64,000 bases of DNA, taken from an uncultured Selenomonadaceae bacterium (GTDB lineage: Bacteria > Bacillota > Negativicutes > Selenomonadales > Selenomonadaceae). Under the pieces are notes generated by a model. That model was not told where the DNA came from. It saw only the letters and a program-made list of their open reading frames with translations, and did not search any database. Where the stretch lies: the NCBI GenBank assembly GCA_902778455.1, contig CACYXR010000024.1, positions 29,105 through 93,104 on the forward strand, read 5' to 3'. Of the stretch, positions 1 through 7,830 are shown in pieces. Each line of letters opens with the position of its first letter. Position 1 is the first letter of the stretch. A program made the translations under genes and the position numbers.

Positions 1-585
1 AAGCACATCCGCCGCGAAAATCGCCTGCTTCAGTTCCTCGATGCCCTCGCCCGTCCTGCAGCTTACAAACTGCACCGGGGCCTCCGGCTCGCCGAGCTTG
101 TCCCGCACATCCCGCGCGATTTCCTCCATCAGCTCGGTCTTCGGCTTCTCCTCATCCCAAATCTGATCCTTCTTGTTCCGCACGATAAAAAACGGATGCT
201 CCCGCTCGTCGCGCCACTGTTTCAGATATGAAAACAGGATGGCGTCGGAATCGTGAAGCTTGCCTTCGAACACGAAAAGATAGAGATCGTACTGCTCCGG
301 GTGGAATTCCTCCACCCATCGCTCAACAGGAAAGCGCGCCGTACCGTACCCCGGCAGATCATGGATACGGAGCGTGCCGAAAGCCGCCTCCTGCATATCC
401 ACCGTCGTATCGGTATGGACGCCCGTCTCGAAAAGCTTTCGCCCGATCAGTTTATTGATAAGGCTGGATTTGCCCGCCCCCGGCTGCCCGACCAGCGCAA
501 TATGGACTTCCTCCTCCAGCTCCCGTTTCTTTTCCTCCCACTTCGCCTGCATTTCCTCTTCGAGATTCAGTTTGCCGTTTTCCAT
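1..585 (-). CDS. Small GTPase of the Era/IRG-like type, 5' portion
   Basis: The first 195 codons are present; the gene runs off the left edge. Translation of the complementary strand gives a short charged N-terminus followed by a G1 P-loop GQPGAGKSS (about residues 33-41), a G3 DLPG (about 78-81) and a G4-like RNKKD (about 143-147), the order found in TRAFAC GTPases. A glutamate-rich helix precedes the P-loop, as in IRG/DUF697-type GTPases, which often act at membranes; a specific role cannot be read. The ATG at 585 is preceded by AAGGGGG at a normal distance. The upstream 185 bp is AT rich and holds possible promoters, one of them formed at the edge of the MITE at 771. Family is clear, subfamily is not. 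Confidence 0.8.
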   Translation of the reverse strand, partial: MENGKLNLEEEMQAKWEEKKRELEEEVHIALVGQPGAGKSSLINKLIGRKLFETGVHTDTTVDMQEAAFGTLRIHDLPGYGTARFPVERWVEEFHPEQYDLYLFVFEGKLHDSDAILFSYLKQWRDEREHPFFIVRNKKDQIWDEEKPKTELMEEIARDVRDKLGEPEAPVQFVSCRTGEGIEELKQAIFAADVL

Positions 586-764
586 TTCATAACCCCCTTA
601 TTTTATGCGGGTTTTCTTTTCATCATATCATAAAAGCACGCAAAAAACACTCGCTTTTTATTTTTGGCGCGTTTTTACGACAAGATTATCCTTTTCGGCT
701 TGACTCACCGATATAATCAAAAAAACATGAACACCTTATGCTCGACATGATAAAATATAAAAAA

Positions 765-792
765 AATATAAAGGAAACACTGATTAAGTCAA
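765..792 (-). promoter_or_regulatory. Candidate promoter formed across the left edge of MITE copy 1
   Basis: On the minus strand TTGACT (792-787) inside the MITE terminal repeat is followed after 16 bp by TATATT (770-765) in the flanking DNA. It points at the GTPase gene starting at 585, leaving a leader of about 170 nt. Competing weak promoters lie closer to the gene (TTGTCG-17-TAAAAA), so its use is inference. Confidence 0.35.
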
Positions 793-945
793 TTCGTGCA
801 TCTGTCGAGGGATTTTTTCGACTGTCTAGGAAAAGCCCTCGAAGGCGTAGCATCGCTACGTCGAGAGGGCGTCGAGAGGGATTTGACGACGACAGGCGGA
901 AAAAGACCCGGCAGAGGCGCGGAGGGACTTATTCAGTGGTTCCTA
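771..945 (+). mobile_element. MITE-like palindromic element, copy 1
   Basis: The element begins AAGGAAACACTGATTAAGT and ends with ACTTATTCAGTGGTTCCT, an imperfect terminal inverted repeat of about 19 bp. The interior contains nested palindromes around CGTAGCATCGCTACG. Related copies sit at 16876-17022 and from 63843 to the right edge. Copy 1 is the longest complete one: it carries an extra 12-bp GAGAGGGCGTC-type duplication relative to copy 3 and about 32 bp missing from copy 2. It has no transposase, so movement would need one supplied elsewhere. Short ORFs crossing it are not considered genes. Confidence 0.8.
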
Positions 946-1019
946 AAGTCCCCCGCTGTCCTGGAAATTGCCGTGATCGAAGAACGACACGGAAACATTG
1001 ATGAGGAGGAGTTATTCTT

Positions 1020-1406
1020 ATGAACGTCAAGGGGTTTGACCATTTCGTACTGACCACGTCCAATCTTGAAAAATGTCTTTCGTTTTACGGGGAAATATTG
1101 GGATTTCGCACGGAACAGCATGACGGAAGATACGCTTTGTATTTCGGGGAGCAAAAGATCAACATTCACACAAAGCCTGCCGAGTTTCTGCCGGCGGCCT
1201 CGTTTCCGCTGGCGGGAAGCTTGGATCTTTGCTTTATTGCGGAAGGGGACGCAGAAACGGCATACCGGGAGCTTCGCGAAAAAAACGCGCCGCTTGTGTC
1301 GGATGTGGTAATACGGCACGGCGCACTCGGCACAATGAAGAGCCTGTACCTTCGGGATCCTGACGGCAACCTCATCGAATTGGGTTTTTATGAATCGGAA
1401 CGATAA
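1020..1406 (+). CDS. VOC (glyoxalase/bleomycin-resistance fold) family protein
   Basis: This 128-residue protein has the size and repeat pattern of a single vicinal oxygen chelate domain: FDHFVLTTSNLEKCLSFYGEILGF at the N-terminus (a first beta-alpha-beta-beta-beta unit with a metal-ligand His) and YLRDPDGNLIELGFYE at the C-terminus (with the conserved DPDGN and Glu). VOC proteins use a divalent metal for isomerase, dioxygenase or thiol-transfer reactions; the substrate is unknown here. GAGGAGG precedes the ATG. It stands alone between MITE copy 1 and the PhzF-like gene, so context does not narrow the function. Confidence 0.85.
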   Translation: MNVKGFDHFVLTTSNLEKCLSFYGEILGFRTEQHDGRYALYFGEQKINIHTKPAEFLPAASFPLAGSLDLCFIAEGDAETAYRELREKNAPLVSDVVIRHGALGTMKSLYLRDPDGNLIELGFYESER

Positions 1407-1518
1407 TAAATGCCATCCCTTGCAATCATACCTCAAAAACCATTCCTTTCTCCCAATTCAATTCTACATTCCCCCTCGAAAACCGGCAATAGAAAGACGG
1501 GCAACACTTTCCCAAAAA

Positions 1519-1527
1519 TGGTATAAT
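1519..1527 (+). promoter_or_regulatory. Extended -10 promoter before the PhzF-like gene
   Basis: TGGTATAAT matches the extended -10 form (TGnTATAAT) and lies 35 bp before the ATG at 1563. No good -35 box is seen, as is usual for this class. Confidence 0.55.
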
Positions 1528-1562
1528 GGCAGACGGCAACAAACTGAACGGAGGTAAGCCAC

Positions 1563-2345
1563 ATGAAGCAATACATCGTCGACGCGTTCACAAGCAAACC
1601 CTTTGCGGGCAATCCGGCGGCGGTCTGCGTGACGGAAGCGCCGCTTCCTGAGGAATTCATGCAAAAGCTGGCGGCGGAAAACAATCTCTCGGAGACTGCG
1701 TTCCTCGTCAAGGAAGGGGACGGATGGCGGCTGCGCTGGTTCACGCCGGGGACGGAGGTAGACCTTTGCGGCCACGCGACTTTAGCCTCATCTTTCGTGA
1801 TGCTGAATTACTACGAGAAGGAAAAGGACAGCGTGCGTTTTTTCACGCAGAGCGGCACACTGGCCGTCACGCGGAAGGGCGGACTGTACGAGATGGATTT
1901 TCCCGTCTATCCGCAACGAGAGATTCCGGTCACGGACGATATGGAAGCCGCCTTCGGCGTCCGCCCCGTCAAGGCGCTCCTCGGTCCGGATCTCGTCTGC
2001 GTCTTTGCCGACGAGAAAGAAATCCGGAGCATGACGCCAAACCAAGCGCTGCTATGGAAACTGGACGGCAGGGGACAAAACGTCACCGCCCGGGGCACGG
2101 AAAGCGATTGCGTATCCCGCAGCTTCTTCCCGAAGCTCGCCATCGCCGAAGACCCCGTCTGCGGCTCGGCCCATTGCCAAATCGCCCCCTACTGGGCCGA
2201 AGTCACAGGCAGAAAGGAGATTCACGCGTATCAGTCGTCGGCCCGGGGCGGACATCTATACTGCCGCTTGAAAGGCAACGGACGAATCGCCATCAGCGGC
2301 GAAGCGGCGCTGGTCGCCGTTTCCGAGATTGCCGCCAAACCGTGA
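1563..2345 (+). CDS. PhzF-family isomerase/epimerase
   Basis: At 260 residues the protein matches the PhzF family, whose members fold as two diaminopimelate-epimerase-like halves and act on small acidic or amino-acid-like substrates. The N-terminal VDAFTSKPFAGNPAAVC motif, the active-site glutamate E44 in NNLSETAF, the loop DLCGHATLAS and the C-terminal EDPVCGSAHC with glycine-rich nucleophile-helix surroundings are all present. A GGAGG ribosome site precedes the ATG. Most genomic PhzF homologues have no known substrate and there are no phenazine genes here, so the name states family only. A strong terminator follows. Confidence 0.88.
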   Translation: MKQYIVDAFTSKPFAGNPAAVCVTEAPLPEEFMQKLAAENNLSETAFLVKEGDGWRLRWFTPGTEVDLCGHATLASSFVMLNYYEKEKDSVRFFTQSGTLAVTRKGGLYEMDFPVYPQREIPVTDDMEAAFGVRPVKALLGPDLVCVFADEKEIRSMTPNQALLWKLDGRGQNVTARGTESDCVSRSFFPKLAIAEDPVCGSAHCQIAPYWAEVTGRKEIHAYQSSARGGHLYCRLKGNGRIAISGEAALVAVSEIAAKP

Positions 2346-2355
2346 TACAATCGAA

Positions 2356-2394
2356 AAAAAAAGCTGCAGGCAACAATGCTTGCAGCTTTTTTGT
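2356..2394 (+). terminator. Rho-independent terminator after the PhzF-like gene
   Basis: AAAAGCTGCA pairs with TGCAGCTTTT across a short loop and is flanked by A and T runs, so it can serve both this gene and the convergent chemoreceptor gene. Confidence 0.85.
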
Positions 2395-2422
2395 ATGGGA
2401 AGTTTTTTTGAACGCGTTCCGA

Positions 2423-4108
2423 TTATATTTTGAACTTGCCCGTTGCCGTTTGAAGATCCGTCGCGAGGTCGGCCAGCGAATGGGACGCCGAGGCAATCTC
2501 TTCGCTGGACGCGGATTGCTCTTCCGCGGCCGCTGAGATGCTCTGGGTTTCCTCGCTGGTGGAACGACTCACTTCGTCGATGGTATCCATCGCGGTCACG
2601 ATGCCTTGCATTCCTTTCGAGACCTTCTGAACCTCGTCGTTGATTTCCACCATCTCCGACTTGATGGACGCGACCCGCGAAGTGATGTCCCGGAACTGCT
2701 CGCCCACCTCGCGGATGGCCTGCGTACCCAGCGCGACCTCGTTGGTGCCCGCCTGCATGGCGACTACCGCGTCTTCCGTATCCCCCTGGATAATCGCGAT
2801 GCGGTTCTTGATTTCCTCCGCCGAACGCTGAGACTGCTCGGCGAGCTTGCGGACTTCTTCCGCCACGACGGAGAAGCCGCGTCCCGCCTCGCCGGCCCGT
2901 GCCGCCTCGATGGCGGCGTTCAGCGCCAGGAGGTTCGTCTGGTCGGCGATGGCCGAGATGCTTTCGACAATCTGGCCGATCTGCTTCGAGTTCTCTCCGA
3001 GCTTCTTGACAACCTCCGCCGAATTCGCCACGCTCTGCTCGATGCCGTTCATTTTGTCCATGGCGTTGTTCATAAGCTCCGCGCCGTGATCCGCCGCACC
3101 CGCCATCTGCTCGGTGTTTTCCGTGACGACTGCCGCTTTTTCCGTCATGGCGTTGATATCGATGAACGCGGCGTCGATATTTTGCTTGGCGCTGTCTACG
3201 CTGGCCAGCTGCTTGTCCATGCCGCCCGCCACTTCGATGACGGTTTGCGCGACGTGTGTAGCCGCCTCCGCCGCCTGCTGGGAGCTGGCCGTCAGCTCCT
3301 CGGAGCTGGCCGCGACCTGTTCAGCCGTATTCGCCATCTGGTTAATCAAGCCACGAATGCTCTTCAGCATCGAATTGAACGCGTCCGACATTTGGCCGAT
3401 CTCGTCGCCGGAAGTGACGGCCAGCGGCTCCAGCCGCAGATTCCCCTGCGACATCTCGCCCATATGCTCTACAAGTCCCGTAATCTGCTTGACGATCCGT
3501 CCGATGACAAACCAGGACAGCGCGCCGATGGCGACGAGCAGCACGATAATCGCGACGGCGATAGTCACGATGAAACCCACCTGGATCTCATCGAGTTCCT
3601 TCGTCGGAATGCCCATGAACAGCATACCTACGACCTGGCCGCTCGCGTTCTTGAGCGGCTTATACGCACTCAAATAACGGTTGCCCAAGACCTCCGCGTA
3701 ACCGGAAAAAGAATTCCCGTTGCGCAGGACGGTGGCAATAATCGCCTCCGACGCTTTCGTCCCGACCGGGCGCTTCCCGGCGGCATCCTTGAATGTGGTC
3801 GCGACGCGCGTGTCCTGGTTGAACATCGTCACGTTGTTGCCCGAAAGCTGCCCCAATTCGTCCAGCAGTTTGTCGTCGCCGTCGAACTTCTTCGCGCCTT
3901 TATACAGGCCGTCCGGCTTTGATTCCCAGGCGCCCGGATAGCGGGCTTCCAGCACGGCGTGGATTTCCTCCAGGTCGTGCACCGCTTTTTGCTCCAGTGC
4001 AAATCCAAATCCGCGGTCCGCCGTGAAATATCCAAGTACGCCGACGATGACGCAGGCGACCGCCAATAGGATATTGAATGCCATTATAGCTTTTCCCTGT
4101 AATTTCAT
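2423..4108 (-). CDS. Methyl-accepting chemotaxis protein with a single Cache sensor
   Basis: This 561-residue receptor has a first membrane segment at about 9-28, a periplasmic sensor of about 145 residues resembling the single Cache 3 fold ([19 protein letters not shown], with a membrane-proximal [10 protein letters not shown]), a second segment at about 178-200, a HAMP linker at about 202-255 and a long cytoplasmic coiled coil. The signalling tip, with [19 protein letters not shown], lies near 390-415. It would pass ligand binding to CheA/CheW and so to the flagellar motor; no che genes occur in the window. Glutamine/glutamate pairs typical of methylation sites flank the tip. The ligand cannot be deduced. 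Confidence 0.93.
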   Translation of the reverse strand: MKLQGKAIMAFNILLAVACVIVGVLGYFTADRGFGFALEQKAVHDLEEIHAVLEARYPGAWESKPDGLYKGAKKFDGDDKLLDELGQLSGNNVTMFNQDTRVATTFKDAAGKRPVGTKASEAIIATVLRNGNSFSGYAEVLGNRYLSAYKPLKNASGQVVGMLFMGIPTKELDEIQVGFIVTIAVAIIVLLVAIGALSWFVIGRIVKQITGLVEHMGEMSQGNLRLEPLAVTSGDEIGQMSDAFNSMLKSIRGLINQMANTAEQVAASSEELTASSQQAAEAATHVAQTVIEVAGGMDKQLASVDSAKQNIDAAFIDINAMTEKAAVVTENTEQMAGAADHGAELMNNAMDKMNGIEQSVANSAEVVKKLGENSKQIGQIVESISAIADQTNLLALNAAIEAARAGEAGRGFSVVAEEVRKLAEQSQRSAEEIKNRIAIIQGDTEDAVVAMQAGTNEVALGTQAIREVGEQFRDITSRVASIKSEMVEINDEVQKVSKGMQGIVTAMDTIDEVSRSTSEETQSISAAAEEQSASSEEIASASHSLADLATDLQTATGKFKI

Positions 4109-4464
4109 TTCCCTGATTCTCCTTTACCGCGATTTAGGCGCAATAGCCTTGCTCATACGTTGTTTCTTCCCTTTTCGTTCAGCCCAGGTATGTTCCTTTC
4201 ATAAAATGCCCCCTTCAAGTTTCATATTTGTTTTCGTATCGTTTCATACTAAGCTGATTGTATTTTAGTCCGTCTGTCGGAACGTAAACAACAACCAATC
4301 GGGCGTTGCCTATCCAAACAGACGCATTCTTGTTTCCTATTGTTCATAATAATGCAGACAAATGACTTGGCTTTATGTTATGATGACGTTGCCCGCCTTC
4401 AGTGCGTGTCGTAAAAGCGGACAGCCATCATACTGAGGATATGGCGAACAAGGAGACGGACACG
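4109..4464. other. Divergent intergenic region between chemoreceptor and AraC regulator
   Basis: This 356-bp stretch is AT rich and must hold the start signals for both divergent genes. The best minus-strand candidate is TTGTTT (4291-4286), 18 bp, TAAAAT (4267-4262). No RNA gene or sigma-28 consensus was seen. Upstream ATGs in the AraC frame at 4402 and 4441 lack a convincing ribosome site. Confidence 0.5.
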
Positions 4465-5433
4465 ATGGATTCATTCGACTGGAAACAAAAATTTGACGTT
4501 TCGTATGCATGCATAGACAGTACCGACGGATTCGAACGTTATCATATCGAAAATGAAACCGGCGACGGTACGATTACCGCGTGCGCGGTTTTTCCCGGCC
4601 TTGAGGCGATTCTTTTGGATTTTCGTCTGCGCCGCTGCGATACGCCGCTGACGCTGAACAAGGACGTCATTGATATGGGATATTGCATCGACGGACGTTT
4701 TGAGTGCAACGTCAACCGGCAGTACTGCTACTTCGCTTCCGCCGGGGATTTTTCCCTGGGCTTCTTCGGGAAGCAGGAATCCCGCGGCATATTTCCGACG
4801 AAACGATATCTGGGAATCAATATTTTTCTGGACATAAAGCTGTTTCCACAGCATCATGCAGAGGCTCTGCGAGAGCTGGATATCCGTATGGAGCGGATTC
4901 ATGCGCTGGCGGATATGCGATCCCGCTGTTACATACTGCGCCGCAGTCCGGAGCTCATAGCCATCGAGACGGCTATTGCGGACGGATTCCGGCAAAAAAG
5001 CCGTTCCCATCTGAGAATCAAGATAATGGAGCTGCTGATGTTCCTCACCAATCTAAACGATACCACAGCCCGCGAGACGCCGATCTATCTCAATAAAAGG
5101 CACGCAGCGCTTGCCAAGGCTGTGCATGAGCGGTTGACGGCCGACGGATGCGGGCATATCACGATAGAACAGTTGGCGACTGAATTCGGCGCAGGCGTCA
5201 CAGCGCTGAAAACGTCGTTCAAAAGCGTTTACGGCCTCCCGATTTACCAATACCAAAAGGACTTTCGTCTCCAGAAAGCGCAGCGGCTGCTTCGGGAAAC
5301 GACGCTTCCGGTAGCCGCCGTCGCCGAGGAAGTCGGCTACACAAATCCGGCCAAGTTTTCTTCGGCATTCAAGAAACGGTTCGGCATTCCGCCCACAAAA
5401 TACAGGAATAATGCGACGCAATCCCCGTCATAA
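4465..5433 (+). CDS. AraC-family transcriptional regulator
   Basis: The protein carries a C-terminal AraC/XylS double helix-turn-helix: GHITIEQLATEFGAGVTALKTSFKSVYG, then FRLQKAQRLLRETTLPVAAVAEEVGYTNPAKFSSAFKKRFGIPPTKYR, ending at the C-terminus. The N-terminal part (about 215 residues) is the divergent PchR-like type, with a GYCIDGRFECNVN turn as in regulators that sense siderophores or similar small molecules; that ligand class is inference. I chose the ATG at 4465 because AAGGAG lies 9 nt upstream; the reading frame stays open to 4402. Its target may be the divergent chemoreceptor gene or itself. Confidence 0.88.
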   Translation: MDSFDWKQKFDVSYACIDSTDGFERYHIENETGDGTITACAVFPGLEAILLDFRLRRCDTPLTLNKDVIDMGYCIDGRFECNVNRQYCYFASAGDFSLGFFGKQESRGIFPTKRYLGINIFLDIKLFPQHHAEALRELDIRMERIHALADMRSRCYILRRSPELIAIETAIADGFRQKSRSHLRIKIMELLMFLTNLNDTTARETPIYLNKRHAALAKAVHERLTADGCGHITIEQLATEFGAGVTALKTSFKSVYGLPIYQYQKDFRLQKAQRLLRETTLPVAAVAEEVGYTNPAKFSSAFKKRFGIPPTKYRNNATQSPS

Positions 5434-5504
5434 GATTTCTTATGGTTTGCTACGCCATGAGAAAGTGTTGTTCATATTTTTCTTTTCCGCTGCCGCGGCA
5501 GCTA

Positions 5505-5541
5505 AAGAAACGCGCCCACCAGGTGGTGGGCGCGTTTCTTT
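5505..5541. terminator. Bidirectional terminator between AraC regulator and recombinase
   Basis: AAGAAACGCGCCCACC (5505-5520) and its exact complement (5525-5540) form a 16-bp perfect stem with a 4-nt loop, flanked by T-rich sequence on both strands. It separates two convergent genes. Confidence 0.85.
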
Positions 5542-5548
5542 TCGAGGT

Positions 5549-6535
5549 TCAATCCCTGTACATTTTCCCCAACGGATTATCTTTGAACAGCGTTCCCTGC
5601 TCGATATACCGATGGACCATTTTTTCGGATTTATGCCGCGTCTGGCGCATGATGTCGAGAACGCCGATATCGTGCTGAGCGGCGCTGGTGGCGAAGCCTC
5701 TTCGCAGGCTGTGTCCCGCGAATCTGCTTTCATCAAAGCCCGCCATCCTCGCGTATTTTTTCACGATCAACGCGACGGATTTGTCCGAAAGCGGCGCGTC
5801 GCGAAGCTCACCGTTTCGCTTGAAGGCGCGGAACAGCGGCCCCGTTTTGAGCCCCGTGCGGCTGATCCAGTCCCGGACGGCACGAGCGGCGCAGATAGTC
5901 GCATCGGGCGCGAAAGGAATCGCGACGCTGCTGCCTTTACCGGTCTGGTCGCCTTTCGCCCTTGGAATGAACACGACGAGCCCCTGCGGGGAAAAGGTCA
6001 GGTTCTCCACCTGCACGGCGACCAGCTCCGAGCGTCGGAATGCCCCCGCGAATCCCAAAAGGATCAGCGCACGGTCGCGGAGCGTCGGCAGGCTGTCGCC
6101 TACGAAGCAATCGGCGAGCAGCGGCAGCGTTTCCAACAGGATCGGGGATTTCCCCTGCTGAAAGGTCCCCTTCTCTCGGCGAATCGACGCCACCGCCGCG
6201 CGCACGACGCCGTTCTTGGCGGGATTTCGCTCGCCGTCGAAGCCGGCCGCGATATGGTTTTCCGATATAGCCGTGACGCGCCGCGCGACGGTGTTCGCCC
6301 GCGCATTATCCGCGAGGTCGTTGACATAGTTTACGATAGTCTCCGGCTCGGCGGGCAGCGGCTTTTTTTCATGGTCCTTGCACCAGTCGAGGAAATCCCG
6401 CCAGTCGGCGTCGTAGGCCTTGACCGTGTTCTCGGCCTTTGAGCGGTTCAGCCGCCGCTTGCTTTTTTCCGAAAGCGCCTCGTTTTGCTCGATTACCTGA
6501 TTATCCCGCAGGAAAAAATCTTCTCCCTGTTCCAT
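5549..6535 (-). CDS. Tyrosine recombinase (XerC/D-like integrase)
   Basis: This 328-residue protein has a SAM-like core-binding domain (about 30-125) and a catalytic domain with the tyrosine-recombinase residues: R168 in GAFRRSEL, the H275-x-x-R278 pair in HSLRRGFAT, H301 and the nucleophile Y310 in HRYI. It should cut and rejoin DNA at short inverted sites. Start chosen at 6535 because GGAGGG lies just upstream; ATGs at 6568 and 6586 remain possible. No partner recombinase, phage gene or clear attachment site lies nearby and the flanking genes look chromosomal, so it is an orphan; integration, dimer resolution or DNA inversion are all possible. Confidence 0.88.
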   Translation of the reverse strand: MEQGEDFFLRDNQVIEQNEALSEKSKRRLNRSKAENTVKAYDADWRDFLDWCKDHEKKPLPAEPETIVNYVNDLADNARANTVARRVTAISENHIAAGFDGERNPAKNGVVRAAVASIRREKGTFQQGKSPILLETLPLLADCFVGDSLPTLRDRALILLGFAGAFRRSELVAVQVENLTFSPQGLVVFIPRAKGDQTGKGSSVAIPFAPDATICAARAVRDWISRTGLKTGPLFRAFKRNGELRDAPLSDKSVALIVKKYARMAGFDESRFAGHSLRRGFATSAAQHDIGVLDIMRQTRHKSEKMVHRYIEQGTLFKDNPLGKMYRD

Positions 6536-6643
6536 CTTGCCCTCCGTACGTTTGTTTTTTCTTTCCATATTATAAAGAGCGCACACAAATTAATCAATAT
6601 ATGCATAAAAAAGATGAATGAAAAAGAAGGATTTTTCGCGTCC

Positions 6644-6673
6644 TTGTCAAAATAATAAATAAGTATTATTTTG
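6644..6673 (+). promoter_or_regulatory. Putative hya promoter overlapped by a perfect inverted repeat
   Basis: TTGTCA (6644-6649) and TATTTT (6667-6672) are 17 bp apart. The spacer and -10 are covered by a perfect palindrome, CAAAATAATA (6648-6657) and TATTATTTTG (6664-6673), separated by 6 bp. This is the geometry of an operator for a dimeric repressor. The regulator is not identified. Confidence 0.45.
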
Positions 6674-6735
6674 TATAGGGTTATTTTTGTATAGAATTTA
6701 TCTATGCAATCCGAATTCCGAACGGGGGGAACGCT

Positions 6736-7830
6736 GTGGAAAAACGGGAAAGCTTATGGGAAGCCTATCTCCGGCGGGGACTGAGCCGCCGCAGCTTCAT
6801 CAAAGGGTGCGTCGCGCTGACGAGCCTGATGGGGCTATCGACGGACATGGTCTCGAAGGTTGTGGAGGCGGCGGAAAAGAAACCTCTGCCGGTCGTGATC
6901 TGGATGCACGGCCATGAATGCACGGGCTGCGACGAGGCGTTCATCCGCTCGGCGTCGCCGCTGGCGTCCGATCTTGTGCTGTCGAGCATCGCTCTCGAAT
7001 ACGATCATCTTTTGAGCGCGGCCTGCGGCGAACCGTTTGAGCATCATTTGGAAGAAACTGTCAAGAAATATTGGGGCAATTACATTCTTGCGGTGGAAGG
7101 CGCAATATCGACGACAGACAACGGCGTTTACTGCATGTCCGGCGGCAAGCCCTTCGTCGACACGTTCCAGCGCGTCGCGAAAGGCGCGATGGCCATTATC
7201 GCCTACGGCACCTGCGCGGTGTCGGGCGGCATCCAGGGCGCGAAGCCGAACCCGACCGGGTCCAGCGGCGTCGGCCATTACGTCGGCACGAAGCCCATCG
7301 TCAATGTTCCGGGCTGCCCGCCGATTCCGGAAGTCATGACCGGCGTAGTCATGCACGTCGCCCTGTTCGGCAAGCTGCCGCCGCTTGACAGTGAGAACCG
7401 CCCGAAGCAATTCTTCGGCAATCGCATTCATGACACCTGCTATCGCCGTCCGTTCTTCGACGCCGGCATGTTCGCCGACCGTTACGACGACGCGGGCGCG
7501 AAAGCGGGCTGGTGCCTGTACCGTCTCGGCTGCCGCGGCCCGGAGACTTACGCCTCCTGCGGCAATCTGCGCTGGTATCAGGGCATGAGCTATCCGATCC
7601 AATCGGGTGCGGCCTGCATCGGCTGCGCGAACAACAATTTCTGGGATTCCGGCGCATCCTTCTCGGAACGTCTGCCGAAATACGGCCCGCTGGGCGACGT
7701 GGACACCATCGGCGCAGGGCTGGCTATCGCCTCGACGGCAGGCGTCGCTCTCCACGGCGCGATGAGCGTCATCCAGAAGCAGAAACGCGAAGCCGAAGAA
7801 GCCGAATCGGAGGGAGGAGCGCATAAATGA
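6736..7830 (+). CDS. hyaA: [NiFe] hydrogenase small subunit
   Basis: The small subunit carries three Fe-S clusters that take electrons from the Ni-Fe site. A Tat export signal SRRSFIK (residues 17-23) followed by a hydrophobic stretch is present, so the folded dimer is exported across the membrane. Cluster ligands are visible: C62 and C65 in ECTGCDE, YGTCAV, PGCPP, HDTC, then WCLYRLGCRGPETYASC and ACIGC. A hydrophobic C-terminal helix (about 322-345) anchors it to the membrane next to the cytochrome b. Start is a GTG preceded by GGGGGA. The stop overlaps the hyaB start by 4 nt (ATGA), which implies coupled translation. Group 1 uptake type, by similarity to E. coli Hya. Confidence 0.95.
   Translation: MEKRESLWEAYLRRGLSRRSFIKGCVALTSLMGLSTDMVSKVVEAAEKKPLPVVIWMHGHECTGCDEAFIRSASPLASDLVLSSIALEYDHLLSAACGEPFEHHLEETVKKYWGNYILAVEGAISTTDNGVYCMSGGKPFVDTFQRVAKGAMAIIAYGTCAVSGGIQGAKPNPTGSSGVGHYVGTKPIVNVPGCPPIPEVMTGVVMHVALFGKLPPLDSENRPKQFFGNRIHDTCYRRPFFDAGMFADRYDDAGAKAGWCLYRLGCRGPETYASCGNLRWYQGMSYPIQSGAACIGCANNNFWDSGASFSERLPKYGPLGDVDTIGAGLAIASTAGVALHGAMSVIQKQKREAEEAESEGGAHK

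Noticed and set aside
738..1023. Short frames crossing MITE copy 1
   Set aside because: They translate the palindromic element itself and change with each copy. A slightly protein-like end (VLEIAVIEERHGN) might be a gene remnant but is too short to support.
2606..3922. Long plus-strand frame of 438 codons
   Set aside because: It lies antisense to the chemoreceptor gene, has low-complexity Arg/Leu-rich content and no ribosome site.
4109..4400. c-di-GMP or other riboswitch before the chemoreceptor
   Set aside because: The leader has no recognisable conserved aptamer core or attenuator hairpin.
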